NCBI RefSeq assembly: GCF_008364795.1 | Contig: NZ_VTTM01000003.1 | Location: 413,772 to 477,771, forward strand | DNA: 64,000 bases | Source: Azospirillum oryzae | GTDB taxonomy: Bacteria; Pseudomonadota; Alphaproteobacteria; Azospirillales; Azospirillaceae | Reading direction: 5' to 3' | Shown here: in pieces, positions 52,966 through 62,557 of the stretch | Layout: every line of letters begins with the position of its first letter | Numbering within the stretch: position 1 is the first letter of the stretch | The notes under the pieces: generated by a model | Seen by the model: only the letters and a program-made list of their open reading frames with translations | What the model was told of the DNA's origin: nothing | The model's database searches: none | Position numbers and translations under genes: made by a program

Positions 52966-54100
52966 ATGGCGGCCCATCAGGCATGCCTGAACATCGACGA
53001 ACTGCGGCATCAGGCCCGCCGCTTCCTGCCGCGCGGCCTGTTCGAGTATATCGACCGCGGCACCGAGGACGAGACCGCCCTGCGCCGGCTGCGCGACGGC
53101 TTCGATCATGCCGAACTGACGCCGCGTGTGCTGGTCGACTGCGCCGACCGCCACACCGGCGTGACGCTGTTCGGCCGCGAGCGCCCGCTGCCCTTCGTCA
53201 TCGCGCCCACCGCCGCCGCCGGTCTGGTCCGTTATGACGGGGAGGTTCTGCTGGCGCGGGCCGCCCGTGCCGCCGGCATTCCCTTCTGCGTGTCGACCCA
53301 GTCGATCACCAGCATCGAGGCCATCGCCGAGGCCGGGGCCGAACTGTGGTTCCAGCTTTATGTCTGGCGCGACCGCAGCCTGACCCATGCCCTGCTCGAC
53401 CGCGTCGCCGCCTGCGGCGTCGATACGCTGATCCTGACGGTTGACACCGCCGTTTCGCCGAAACGCGAGTACAACCGGCATAACGGCTTCACCGTGCCGG
53501 TCACGCCGTCCCTGCGCGGCGCCCTGGACGTGGCGCGCCATCCGGCCTGGGCGGGCGGGGTGCTGCTGCGCCTGCTCGCTGACGGCGGCTGGCCGGGATA
53601 CGCCCATTATCCACCGCAGTTCCGCACCCGCATCAGCGACGCCGCCGCCCACGACCCGATCCGGCTGTGCGACCGGGTGAACTGGGACGACGTGGCGGAG
53701 CTGCGCCGCCGCTGGCAGGGCCGGATCATCCTCAAGGGCCTGCTGGCGCCGGCGGATGCGCTGCGCGCGGCCGGGACCGGGGTCGAGGCCGTCGTGGTGT
53801 CCAACCATGGCGGGCGCAACCTGGACTGCGCGCCCTCGCCGCTTGGCGTTCTGCCGCGGATCATGGACGCGGTCGGCGACCGGATGACGGTGCTGGCCGA
53901 CAGCGGCGTGCGGCGCGGCAGCGACGCTGCTGGCCGCAGGTGCTGCGGCGGTTCTGCTCGGCAGGGCGCCGCTGTTCGGGCTGGCGGCCGGTGGACAGGC
54001 GGGGGCGGAACACGCGCTGGCGATCCTGCGGGACGAACTCGACCGGACCATGGCGCTGCTCGGCTGCCGGACGGTCGCCGACCTGCGGCCGATCCGCTGA
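52966..54100 (+). pseudogene. FMN-dependent L-2-hydroxyacid dehydrogenase, frameshifted
   Basis: The frame starting at 52966 (GGGAGG upstream) encodes a normal FMN alpha-hydroxyacid dehydrogenase of lactate/glycolate/mandelate type: PTAAAGLVRYDGEVLLARAA, STQSITSIEAIAEAG, WFQLYVWRDR, VDTAVSPKREYNRH and catalytic VVSNHGGRNLD. After RRGSD (to about 53925) the family sequence continues only in another frame (LLAAGAAAVLLGRAPLFGLA to PIR-stop at 54100). Compared with the expected DVLKALA block about 8 bases are missing at 53926. Either the gene is inactivated or the assembly has a local error; the rest of the coding region is intact, so the loss would be recent. Confidence 0.8.
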
Positions 54101-54119
54101 ACCGGCTCAGTGATTGTCT

Positions 54120-54186
54120 CTAGCCTTTTGATTTGCCGTGCGATTCACGCTTCAGACGATTCCGTCTGAACCGATCGCACTCTAGC
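54120..54186. repeat. 67-bp CTAG-bounded dispersed repeat, copy 2
   Basis: Copy of 29777-29843 with 3 differences. Same nested inverted repeats (GTGCGAT/ATCGCAC and TTCAGACG/CGTCTGAA). Again between convergent genes, and again its right end forms the TAG stop (54182-54184) of the minus-strand gene, here DUF1345. Confidence 0.85.
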
Positions 54187-54832
54187 TGACCAGCCCGGCG
54201 GCCAGATTGACGCCCAGCGCCAGCACCGCGGTGTTGAACAGGAAGGACAGGGCGCCGTGCATCAGCACCAGGCGGCGCATGCCGGCGCCGCGGGTGGTCA
54301 CGTCGGACACCTGCGCGGTCATTCCGACGGTGAAGCTGAAATAGAGGAACTCCAGGTAGTCCGGCGCGTCGTTGCCGGGAAAATCCAGGCTGCGCTCCCG
54401 GTCCGCTTCGCCGTCCAGCCAGTATTCATGGGCGTAATGCTGGGCGAAGAAGACGTGCAGGAAGCCCCAGGACAGCAGGACCGTCACCCCCGACAGGACC
54501 GCCGCCACGCCCTCGTGCGGGGAGCCCTTGGCCGACACCAGTTCCGCCACGATGGCGACCAGGGCAGCGAGCGAGGCCAGAACCGCCCCGGCCAGCACCC
54601 CCCATTTGCCGGGATCGAGCAGCTTCGCCCGCCGGCGCATGGAGGCCACAGTGGCCCGGTTCATCAGGATGCTGGCCAGCAGGATGTAGACGGCGACCCC
54701 GCAATCCCAGCCGATCAGCACTGCGGTGGTCGGCCGCAGCCAGACGGCGGCGGCGCACCCGGCCAACAGGGCGATCGCCAGCGCCCCGCTGAGCGACGGG
54801 CGGTTGCGCAGATGGGTCAGGCTGCCGCGCAT
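54182..54832 (-). CDS. DUF1345 family membrane protein
   Basis: 216 residues with about five membrane helices (LSGALAIALLAGCAAAVWL; LIGWDCGVAVYILLASILM; LAGAVLASLAALVAIVAEL; GVTVLLSWGFLHVFFAQHYA; LVLMHGALSFLFNTAVLALG). HVFFAQHYAHEYW and DYLEFLYFSFTVGMTAQVSD are DUF1345 landmarks; the latter resembles a channel selectivity segment, and some channel-like activity is possible but untested. It ends in the 67-bp repeat and lies 40 bases downstream of the DedA/ATP-grasp gene, possibly cotranscribed. Confidence 0.9.
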   Translation of the reverse strand: MRGSLTHLRNRPSLSGALAIALLAGCAAAVWLRPTTAVLIGWDCGVAVYILLASILMNRATVASMRRRAKLLDPGKWGVLAGAVLASLAALVAIVAELVSAKGSPHEGVAAVLSGVTVLLSWGFLHVFFAQHYAHEYWLDGEADRERSLDFPGNDAPDYLEFLYFSFTVGMTAQVSDVTTRGAGMRRLVLMHGALSFLFNTAVLALGVNLAAGLVS

Positions 54833-54872
54833 CTCGACTCCGACGATTGCCTGCAGCCGAGGCTGCAGCGCT

Positions 54873-56591
54873 TCAGTTGGAGGCGGGATAGAGCGGAAGC
54901 AAGGTCTGCTGGCGGCGCTGATAGCGGACCAGCTCCAGCGCGGTCAGCGGCCGGGCACCCTGGGCGCGGCAGGCGTCGGCGACCTCGAACATCAGCGCCT
55001 GCTGGTGGAACAGGGTCGCGTAGGCGTCGCCCAGCCTGAATTCCGGATCCCACATGTGGATGGCCTCCGCCCCGGCGCCGTTGACCTCGATGATGCGGAA
55101 ATCCTCGCCCACCGCCAGCCGCTCCACCGAGGCGAAGCGGACGTCGAATCGGCCGAAATGGAAGCCCGGCATCTCGTCGGCGATCTCGTCGAAGCGGGCG
55201 GTCAGCGTCGCCGTGACATGGCCGCAGGCATCCTTGTAGAGGCCGCCGACGCGGCTGCTGCCGACCAGCGACAGCCGAACCGTGCGGCCCGCCTCCGGCA
55301 CCTCGTCCAGCCGGTCGGCCAGCGCCTCGTGGTGGAGGTCCGCCTTCCAGGAGGCGCGCGGGTCGGCGGCGATCAGCTGGCGCAGGGTGGAGCGGCCGTC
55401 GCCGACCACATGCGGGTAATAGCGGAAGGTCATGGAGAAGATGCGCCCGTGCCGCTCCCCCGGCTTGCGGACGTAGAAGATGCCGGCTTCGCCGGCATAG
55501 GGCACATGCTCCTGCAGGATCAGCCGGACGTCGGCCGGGAAGCCGCGGAGATAGGTGCAGAGATCGGCGGCATCGCGCACCAGCCGCACGCCGATGCCGC
55601 GCCAGCCGATGTCCGGCTTGGCGACCAGCGGGAAGGACAGCCCGGCGCCGGACGCCAGCGACTCCAGCTGTGTCGGGGTCAGCGACGGGCGGTTGACCAG
55701 GGCGACGGATTTCGCCGCCCATTTGCGCGCCTGCGGCCCGATCAGGTCCATGCAGGCGATCTTCGACTCGCCCAGCAGGCCGCCGGCCTCGATCGACGGG
55801 TTGGCGGCGGTCGGCAGCGTCAGGCTGCGGTGGCGGATGCCGAGCGCGAACCACTGCGCCACCAGCGGTATGTAGAACAGCAGCGGCGGAATGCGCTCCG
55901 CCCAGCCGATGGTGGGGGCGCCGGCCGGCACCACCGGCAGGCCGGGCAGGACGATGGCGCGCGGGGTCGGGCTGCCGTGCAGCGCATCGCGCAGGGCGTC
56001 GGGCAGCAGCGGTTCCAGCGCCGCCCGGATGCGGGCGAACAGCGCGCGGACGACGGATTGCGCCCGCTTGGTCCGCAGGATCATCAGCAGCGCGGCACAG
56101 CCGATGCCGATCACCTGCACCTGGATCGCCGCCGCTTCGAGCGACGAGGTCATCAGCGTCAGCAGCAGCCCGACATGCACCCCGGCGGTCGCCAGCGTGA
56201 TGGCGATGAAGCGCAGGAACGGCACCCGCATCACGCCGCAGGCGAAATAGGTCGGGAACAAGACGCCGGGCACCAGCCGGCAAGTCACCAATGTCGGCAG
56301 CAGGTTCCTCTGCAAGGCTCCGCGGCAGCGTTCAAGCATAGGCCCTTCGGTCCGCCGCCGGATCCATGACACCCGCAGCGACAATAGTCCGAGGACATAA
56401 ATGAACAAATCGCCGATAACAATCCCACACAGCAGCGTGATGGCGGTCACGCCAATGCTGACCGTGCCGACGCTGACGAGGCTCGCTCCAACCGCAATTG
56501 CAACGTCTTCGTGCAGAAGCGTAAGCAAAGCAAGGCCCAGCAACAGGGGAAAACCGGCGAAAGCGGTTATTGGTTGCAATGCAGCAAACAC
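54873..56591 (-). CDS. DedA-like membrane domain fused to ATP-grasp domain
   Basis: 572 residues from GTG at 56591. N-terminal half (about 1-175): hydrophobic helices with LLTLLHEDVAIAVG and the DedA signature-like TCRLVPGVLFPTYFACGVMR (104-122), the VTT/SNARE-associated fold seen in flippase-type lipid transporters. Middle linker 176-300. C-terminal part (about 300-530) is ATP-grasp-like: FPLVAKPDIGWRGIGVRLV (K325), LILQEHVPY (E361), RFDVR (D483) and IIEVNGAGAEA (E502, N504) for metal and nucleotide. I have no named family for this combination. The fusion suggests that a membrane-transported compound is ligated or modified by the ATP-grasp domain. Confidence 0.8.
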   Translation of the reverse strand: MFAALQPITAFAGFPLLLGLALLTLLHEDVAIAVGASLVSVGTVSIGVTAITLLCGIVIGDLFIYVLGLLSLRVSWIRRRTEGPMLERCRGALQRNLLPTLVTCRLVPGVLFPTYFACGVMRVPFLRFIAITLATAGVHVGLLLTLMTSSLEAAAIQVQVIGIGCAALLMILRTKRAQSVVRALFARIRAALEPLLPDALRDALHGSPTPRAIVLPGLPVVPAGAPTIGWAERIPPLLFYIPLVAQWFALGIRHRSLTLPTAANPSIEAGGLLGESKIACMDLIGPQARKWAAKSVALVNRPSLTPTQLESLASGAGLSFPLVAKPDIGWRGIGVRLVRDAADLCTYLRGFPADVRLILQEHVPYAGEAGIFYVRKPGERHGRIFSMTFRYYPHVVGDGRSTLRQLIAADPRASWKADLHHEALADRLDEVPEAGRTVRLSLVGSSRVGGLYKDACGHVTATLTARFDEIADEMPGFHFGRFDVRFASVERLAVGEDFRIIEVNGAGAEAIHMWDPEFRLGDAYATLFHQQALMFEVADACRAQGARPLTALELVRYQRRQQTLLPLYPASN

Positions 56592-56849
56592 GTGCGGGGT
56601 GTCCGTTGGGTAGGGGGCGGTTACGGTGCCGTCGGCAAAATTGCATAGGAAATGGTAAGCTTCACGTTAAAACTTTTATGGAACCGTGCGACATAGCGAC
56701 TGTTTCCTTTGGACCATATCAAAACGATATGGGGATGATAGAAAATATGTGTTTGCAGCTATGGCGCCGGCGCGGCACAGTGCGTCCCAATAAATGACCG
56801 GCCAAAAGACCACCGACGGCCGAACCGCCACCCGACCAGGAGACGCACC
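56592..56849. promoter_or_regulatory. Divergent promoter gap with 7-bp inverted repeat
   Basis: 258 bases between divergent starts of the DedA/ATP-grasp gene and gcdH. CCATATC-AAAAC-GATATGG at 56714-56732 is a perfect 7-bp inverted repeat about 118 bases before gcdH. The stretch 56660-56790 is A/T-rich and probably contains the gcdH promoter. Confidence 0.5.
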
Positions 56850-58028
56850 GTGCAGAGCATCCAGTGGGACGACGCCTTCCTCCTTGAAGCCCAACTGACC
56901 GAGGATGAGAAGCTGGTGCGCGACAGCGCCCGCGCCTACTGCCAGGACCGGCTGCAGCCGCGCGTCATCTCCGCCTTCCGCGAGGAGCGGTTCGACCGTG
57001 AGATCATGACCGAGATGGGCGAGCTGGGCCTGCTCGGGCCCACCATCCCGGAGGAATATGGCGGGCCGGGCGTCAGCCATGTCGCCTATGGTCTGGTCGC
57101 CCGCGAGGTGGAGCGGGTGGACAGCGGCTATCGCTCGGCGATGTCGGTGCAGTCGTCGCTGGTCATGCACCCGATCTACGCCTATGGCAGCGAGGAGCAG
57201 AAGAAGAAGTGGCTGCCGCGGCTGGCCACCGGCGAACTGATCGGCTGCTTCGGCCTGACCGAGCCGGACCACGGCTCCGACCCCGGCGGCATGAAGACCC
57301 GCGCCACCAAGGTCGACGGCGGCTATCTGCTGTCGGGCTCCAAGATGTGGATCACCAACTCCCCCATCGCCGACCTCGCCGTCGTCTGGGCGAAGTCGGA
57401 CGCCCATGACAACAAGATCAAGGGCTTCGTGGTGGAGCGCGGGACCAAGGGCTTCTCCACGCCCAAGATCGAAGGCAAGCTGTCGCTGCGCTCGTCCATC
57501 ACCGGCGAGATCGTGCTGGACGAGGCCTTCGTCCCCGACGAGAACCTGCTGCCCAACGTGTCGGGGCTCGGCGGTCCGTTCGGCTGCCTGAACAAGGCGC
57601 GCTACGGCATCGCCTGGGGCGTGCTGGGCGCGGCGGAGTTCTGCTGGCACGCCGCCCGCCAGTACACGCTGGACCGCAAGCAGTTCGGCCGTCCGCTGGC
57701 CCAGACCCAGCTGGTCCAGAAGAAGCTGGCCGACATGATGACGGAGATCACGCTGGGCCTTCAGGCCTGCCTGCGGGTCGGCCGCATGATGGACGACGGC
57801 AGCTGGTCGCCGGAGGCGATCTCGCTGATCAAGCGCAACAACTGCGGCAAGGCGCTCGACATCGCCCGCGTCGCCCGCGACATGCACGGCGGCAACGGCA
57901 TCTCCGAGGAGTTCCAGGTCATCCGTCACATGGTGAACCTGGAGACGGTGAACACCTACGAAGGCACCCACGACGTCCACGCCCTGATCCTGGGCCGGGC
58001 GCAGACGGGCCTGCAGGCGTTCTTCTAA
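56850..58028 (+). CDS. gcdH: Glutaryl-CoA dehydrogenase (acyl-CoA dehydrogenase family)
   Basis: 392 residues, the normal size. Motifs: [19 protein letters not shown] (substrate/FAD contact), [49 protein letters not shown], and the catalytic glutamate in [17 protein letters not shown] (E371), which with the S/T-rich [10 protein letters not shown] block is typical of glutaryl-CoA dehydrogenases. It converts glutaryl-CoA to crotonyl-CoA plus CO2 in lysine/tryptophan breakdown. Stands alone here; a hairpin at 58082 follows. Confidence 0.93.
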   Translation: MQSIQWDDAFLLEAQLTEDEKLVRDSARAYCQDRLQPRVISAFREERFDREIMTEMGELGLLGPTIPEEYGGPGVSHVAYGLVAREVERVDSGYRSAMSVQSSLVMHPIYAYGSEEQKKKWLPRLATGELIGCFGLTEPDHGSDPGGMKTRATKVDGGYLLSGSKMWITNSPIADLAVVWAKSDAHDNKIKGFVVERGTKGFSTPKIEGKLSLRSSITGEIVLDEAFVPDENLLPNVSGLGGPFGCLNKARYGIAWGVLGAAEFCWHAARQYTLDRKQFGRPLAQTQLVQKKLADMMTEITLGLQACLRVGRMMDDGSWSPEAISLIKRNNCGKALDIARVARDMHGGNGISEEFQVIRHMVNLETVNTYEGTHDVHALILGRAQTGLQAFF

Positions 58029-58081
58029 ACGGGAAGTCCATCCCCTTTCCCGCCTCTCGTGCCAACGCATGCGTTGCCGGC

Positions 58082-58114
58082 GGCATCGGGCGGATCTCAG
58101 ATCCGTCCGGTGCC
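58082..58114 (+). terminator. Hairpin after gcdH
   Basis: GGCATCGGGCGGATCT pairs with AGATCCGTCCGGTGCC over 14-16 positions including two G-T pairs. No T-run follows, so termination is plausible but not certain. It lies 54 bases beyond the gcdH stop. Confidence 0.55.
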
Positions 58115-58425
58115 GGGGAGAGGAAGGGAGCCGGCGTGATGCGGCGGATGCGCGGGGACCTTGCGGGAATCGGTGTGGTTGCGGATTCCCGGAGCAAGCC
58201 CCTCTTCTCTGCTGACACCGGCTTCCTTTGTCCCGAGGCGGGAATTTTTCAACTGTGTGCCGGGCGTTCCAGAGGACTCAGCCGGTTCACCCCAAAAACT
58301 ACTTCAGAATTGGGGTGACTGTCGGCGCGGTATATAGACAATCCACTCCCTTTTCTTCCGCTGTGGTCTGTCAAGGCTGAGGTATTCTTTCCAATTCGGC
58401 GCATGCCGATTTGGGAGGAATTTCC
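58115..58425. promoter_or_regulatory. Upstream region of SBP56 gene with 9-bp inverted repeat
   Basis: 311 bases with no gene. TCACCCCAA (58287-58295) and TTGGGGTGA (58310-58318) form a perfect inverted repeat with 14 bases between, 108 bases before the SBP56 start; GGTATATAGACAATCC at about 58330 is A/T-richer and may be part of the promoter. Good candidate for control of the SBP56 gene. Confidence 0.45.
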
Positions 58426-59844
58426 ATGGCAACCTGGACTCCTGATCCCAGCTTCTACCCCTCGCCACGCATGGCGATGCAGGCTCCATCGGAACGGCTG
58501 GCCTATGTGGCGATGCTGAATGTCGGAGGGGGGCCGGATGCGCTGGGGGTGGTCGATGTCGATCCATCCTCGGCCAGCTACGGCCGGCTCCTCCGGCGGG
58601 TCGACATGCCGAACGTCGGCGACGAGCTGCACCATTTCGGCTGGAACGCCTGCAGTTCCGCCCTGTGCCCCTACGCCCCGCATCCGCATGTTGAGCGGCG
58701 CTACCTGATCGTGCCCGGGCTGCGGTCTTCGCGCATCCACATCCTGGACACCAAGCCCGATCCGGCCAGCCCCAGGATCGTCAAGGTCATCGAGCCGGAG
58801 GAACTCGCGGCGCGCGCCAATTATTCCCGCCCGCACACGCTGCATTGCGGACCGGAAGGCATCTATGTCAGCGCGCTCGGCAACGGGAAGGGCGATGGTG
58901 GCGGACCCGGCGGCGTCTTCCTGATGGATCACGATACCTTCGAGGTGCTCGGCCAGTGGGAGATCGACCGCGGCCCGCAGTTCCTGGCCTATGATGTCTG
59001 GTGGCATCTCGGCCAGGACACGCTGATCACCAGCGAATGGGGCACGCCCGACATGATCGAGGACGGGCTGAACCCCGAACTGCTGCTCGGTGCGAAATAC
59101 GGCCATCAGGTCCATTTCTGGGATCTGCGCAAGCGCCGGCACCGGCAGACCATCGATCTGGGGCCGGAATACCAGCTGGCGCTGGAACTGCGGCCGGCCC
59201 ACGACCCGACCAAGGCCCATGGGTTCATGAATGCCGTGGTCAACCTGTCGGACCTGTCCTCGTCGATCTGGCTCTGGCATCGCGAGACCGGCGGGAACGG
59301 TGACGGCCGGTGGGCCATGCGGAAGGTGATCGACATCCCGGCCGAACCGGCGGACCCGGATCTGCTGCCGCCGATGCTCAAGGGCTTCAAGGCGGTGCCG
59401 CCGCTCGTCACCGACATCGACCTGTCGCTGGACGACCGCTGGCTCTACGTGTCCTGCTGGGGCACGGGGGAGATGCGGCGGTACGACGTGTCCGATCCGT
59501 TCCAGCCCAGGCTGACCAGCTCGGTGCGGTTGGGAGGGATCGTCGGGCGCAGCCGTCATCCCGGCCGCGATGCCGATGGCGGCGACCTCAACGGCGGCCC
59601 GCAGATGGTCGAGGTCAGCCGCGACGGCAAGCGGGTCTACTTCACCAACTCGCTGTACCGGAGCTGGGACGACCAGTTCTATCCGGACGGCATCAAGAGC
59701 TGGATGGTCAAGCTCGATGCCGACTCCGATGGTGGCCTGACCATCGACGAGCGGTTCTTCCTGCGCTTCGACGACGAGTTCCGCGGTCATCAGATCCGGC
59801 TGGAGGGGGGCGACGCCTCTTCGGATTCCTACTGCTATCCATGA
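58426..59844 (+). CDS. Selenium-binding protein 56 family / methanethiol oxidase-like
   Basis: 472 residues from the ATG at 58426 (GGGAGGAA upstream). SBP56 beta-propeller landmarks: YAVAMLNVG-like start, DELHHFGWNACSSALC, LIVPGLRSSRIHILDT, YSRPHTLHCGPEGIYVSALG, PDMIEDGLNPELLLGAKYGHQ, HAHGFMNAVVN-like block, GGPQMVEVSRDGKRVYFTNSLY. Family members include methanethiol oxidase (MtoX), a copper enzyme making formaldehyde, H2S and H2O2. There is no obvious signal peptide, unlike periplasmic MtoX. Followed 30 bases later by a membrane protein gene, likely cotranscribed. Confidence 0.9.
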   Translation: MATWTPDPSFYPSPRMAMQAPSERLAYVAMLNVGGGPDALGVVDVDPSSASYGRLLRRVDMPNVGDELHHFGWNACSSALCPYAPHPHVERRYLIVPGLRSSRIHILDTKPDPASPRIVKVIEPEELAARANYSRPHTLHCGPEGIYVSALGNGKGDGGGPGGVFLMDHDTFEVLGQWEIDRGPQFLAYDVWWHLGQDTLITSEWGTPDMIEDGLNPELLLGAKYGHQVHFWDLRKRRHRQTIDLGPEYQLALELRPAHDPTKAHGFMNAVVNLSDLSSSIWLWHRETGGNGDGRWAMRKVIDIPAEPADPDLLPPMLKGFKAVPPLVTDIDLSLDDRWLYVSCWGTGEMRRYDVSDPFQPRLTSSVRLGGIVGRSRHPGRDADGGDLNGGPQMVEVSRDGKRVYFTNSLYRSWDDQFYPDGIKSWMVKLDADSDGGLTIDERFFLRFDDEFRGHQIRLEGGDASSDSYCYP

Positions 59845-59874
59845 CCGAGATCGCACTCTGAGGGACGCCTCTCC

Positions 59875-60543
59875 ATGGATGACCCTTGGCAATGGCTGGC
59901 GCTGGCCGGGCTCGGCGCCTTCCATGGAGTAAACCCGGCGATGGGATGGCTCTTTGCCGTGGCGCTGGGCCTTCAGGAGGGGCGGCGGGGCGCCGTCATC
60001 AGGGCTCTGCCCCCCATCGCGCTGGGCCATGCCCTGTCGGTGCTGGTGGTGGTGGCGGGATTCGCCATCCTGCAGCTGGTCGTCACGACGGCCCCGCTGA
60101 GGCTGGTCACGCCCGCCCTCCTGATCGGTTTCGGCCTCTACCGGCTGGCGCGCGGATACCGCCACCGGCTGCGGGTCGGCATGCGCACCGGCTTTGCCGG
60201 GCTGACGCTCTGGTCCTTCCTGATGGCGTCGGCCCACGGGGCCGGGCTGATGATCCTGCCCCTGCTGCTGGGCATGCTGGCGCCGGCGCAGCTGATGGCG
60301 CTGTCCCTGTGCGGACCGGGGACGGAGATGACCGGCCCGGTCGCCGCACTGGGATCGGCGGCGGCCGGGCTGGCGGTGGTTCTGGTGCATATGGCGGCGA
60401 TGCTGGCGGTGATCGCCGTCATCGGGCTGGCGGTCTTCGAAACCGTCGGGCTCGGCATCCTGCGCCGCGGCTGGGTGAATTTCGATCTGCTGTGGGCGGG
60501 CGCCCTGATCGGCACCGGGGCGGGATTCCTGCTGCTGGCGTGA
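59875..60543 (+). CDS. Polytopic membrane protein, unknown function
   Basis: 222 residues with about six hydrophobic helices (for example ALGHALSVLVVVAGFAILQLV, TLWSFLMASAHGAGLMILPLLLG, LAVVLVHMAAMLAVIAVIGLAV). GAFHGVNPAMGWLFAVALG near the start is a conserved-looking His/Asn/Met segment, and ASAHGAG a second His motif, which could bind a metal ion. It follows SBP56 by 30 bases and ends 14 bases before the convergent chemoreceptor. I do not know a characterised member; possibly an accessory or export protein for the SBP56 enzyme or its metal. Confidence 0.75.
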   Translation: MDDPWQWLALAGLGAFHGVNPAMGWLFAVALGLQEGRRGAVIRALPPIALGHALSVLVVVAGFAILQLVVTTAPLRLVTPALLIGFGLYRLARGYRHRLRVGMRTGFAGLTLWSFLMASAHGAGLMILPLLLGMLAPAQLMALSLCGPGTEMTGPVAALGSAAAGLAVVLVHMAAMLAVIAVIGLAVFETVGLGILRRGWVNFDLLWAGALIGTGAGFLLLA

Positions 60544-60557
60544 GGTCCGTCAGGAAC

Positions 60558-62243
60558 TCACGCCGCCCTCACATCTCCGGTCGCCTGCTGGCGCACCTCC
60601 GCCAGGAAGCGGTCGACCTCGGATGCCAGCGCGCGGGTCTGGCCGGACAGGCCGCGGGCGGCGTCCTGCACGCCCAGCGCCGTGCTGCCGGCGCTTTCCG
60701 CCGTGTGGGCCAGCGCGGCGATGGTCGCCGACACGTCCTGGGTGCCCAGCGCCGCCATCTCCACCGCCCGCGCGATCTCCTGGGTGGCGGAGTTCTGTTC
60801 CTGCACCGATTGGGTGATGGTGCCGGAAATGCCGTCGATCTCGGTGATGGTGCTGCCGATGGCGCCGATGGCCTCGGCCGCCTCGCGGGTCACCGACTGC
60901 ATGGCGTTGACCTGGGCGGCGATCTCGTCGGTGGCCTTGGCGGTCTGGTCGGCCAGCCCCTTCACCTCGGTCGCCACCACGGCGAAGCCCTTGCCGGCCT
61001 CCCCGGCGCGGGCGGCCTCGATGGTGGCGTTCAGCGCCAACAGGTTGGTCTGCTTGGCGATGGCGTGGATCAGCCCGACCACCTGGCCGATGCGCTCGGC
61101 ATTGGCGATCAGCCCCTGGACGGTGGCGTTGGTCCGGTCGGCATGGGACACCGCCTCGCCGGCGATGCGGGCGGAATGGCCGACCTGCTCGGTGATGCCG
61201 CCGATGGAACTGGCGAGTTCGGTCGCCGCCGCCGCGGCGGAGCGGACGTTGGACTGGATGTCGTCGGATTCGCGGGCGACGTTGCGGGTCTGGCTGGACG
61301 CCTCGCCCACCACCACCGCCATGCGGTCGGCGCTGTCGGCCATGCCGGACGCCGACTCGGCGATGCCCTCCACCAGACGCTTCACCGTGCCCTGGAAGCG
61401 GTCGGCGAGGTCGAGCAGGGCCGCGCGCTTGGCCGCCTCCGCCCTGGCGTCGGCTTCGGCCTGGGCCGCGTGCATGCGCTCGATGGCGCGGGCGTTGTCG
61501 CGGAAGACGGTGACCGAGCCGGCCATGGCGCCGATCTCGTCTGAGCGGCCGTTGCCGGGCACCTCGACGGCGGTGTCGCCGTCGGCCAGCTTCGCCATCG
61601 CCGCCGACATGGCGCGCAGCGGGCGGATGACGATGCGGCCGAGCAGGACGTTCAGCAAGGCGATCTGCACCACCAGCGCGATCAGGCAGATGGCGATCTG
61701 GTTGCGCATCTGGGTGGCGATGGCGTCGATCTGCTGGTCCAGGCTCCAGGCGATCTGCAGGGCGCCGACCAGCCGGTTGCTCTTGCCGGTCACCACCGGC
61801 ACCGTCACCACGATGTGGCCCTTGGCCGAGCGGGTCTGCGCCCCCTTGCCGGCCAGCACCGCCTCGACCAGATCCTGGTCGGCCTTCAGGTCGTACTTGG
61901 CGAAGCGCGGGTTGGAGAAGTCGGCCAGCGTCGCCGATGCCGATGCGGCGCGCAGCGAGGCGAGTTGGACTTCGTGGCTGTCGGCCAGCGGCATGAACTC
62001 CGTCTCAATGGAGGCGCCATCGCCCGCGACGAAGCTGGTCTTGGTGGCGTTGGCCAGCATGTCCGTCTTGACGCGGGCGTCGTGCGTGGCGAGCCGCACC
62101 GCGTCGTCGTACTGCATCTTGGCCTGCAGCCCCATGATGACGATGAATCCGCCGACGATGGCCGCGACGAAGGCCGCCGTCACCTTCCGCCCGACGCTCC
62201 AGAACCGACGCGGCCGGGATGCGGCCGCCTTGTCCACTGCCAT
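60558..62243 (-). CDS. Methyl-accepting chemotaxis protein with Cache-like sensor
   Basis: 561 residues from the ATG at 62243 (AAGGGCAAGAGC upstream); an earlier in-frame ATG at 62288 lacks a ribosome binding site. Helix 1 near 15-37 ([20 protein letters not shown]), a periplasmic single-Cache-like domain of about 150 residues ([20 protein letters not shown]), helix 2 near 185-210, HAMP, and the signalling tip [20 protein letters not shown]. Ligand unknown. No CheR pentapeptide at the end. Confidence 0.92.
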   Translation of the reverse strand: MAVDKAAASRPRRFWSVGRKVTAAFVAAIVGGFIVIMGLQAKMQYDDAVRLATHDARVKTDMLANATKTSFVAGDGASIETEFMPLADSHEVQLASLRAASASATLADFSNPRFAKYDLKADQDLVEAVLAGKGAQTRSAKGHIVVTVPVVTGKSNRLVGALQIAWSLDQQIDAIATQMRNQIAICLIALVVQIALLNVLLGRIVIRPLRAMSAAMAKLADGDTAVEVPGNGRSDEIGAMAGSVTVFRDNARAIERMHAAQAEADARAEAAKRAALLDLADRFQGTVKRLVEGIAESASGMADSADRMAVVVGEASSQTRNVARESDDIQSNVRSAAAAATELASSIGGITEQVGHSARIAGEAVSHADRTNATVQGLIANAERIGQVVGLIHAIAKQTNLLALNATIEAARAGEAGKGFAVVATEVKGLADQTAKATDEIAAQVNAMQSVTREAAEAIGAIGSTITEIDGISGTITQSVQEQNSATQEIARAVEMAALGTQDVSATIAALAHTAESAGSTALGVQDAARGLSGQTRALASEVDRFLAEVRQQATGDVRAA

Positions 62244-62557
62244 GCTCTTGCCCTTCCCATGCCGCCTTCGCGTCGCATCGACCGTCAAGGCATGACGGAT
62301 CAGCCGCCGGAATGACCGGCGTTCGCTGTCGAAGCGTCAACGAACTGCAAAATTTAAATGGTATTGTAACGGAGCGTCATGGTCTGCGCCATGATCTTCT
62401 TCTCTGACTTTCGGATGGTTGCCAGTTGTCATGGCAATCCCAAAGTCGTGGGCGGACGCGTCCAAAGTGAAGACGCCGCCGTTTCATTGACGGAGCGGCG
62501 CCTTTCAATGCCGGATATATCGCTAATCCGGCTTCTGTTCTTTTGGTTGTGCGTTGT
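62244..62557. promoter_or_regulatory. Intergenic region upstream of chemoreceptor
   Basis: About 310 bases. AAATTTAAATGGTATTGTAA at about 62348 is A/T-rich and could be the minus-strand promoter of the chemoreceptor gene. Short open frames present lack support. No other signal noticed. Confidence 0.4.
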
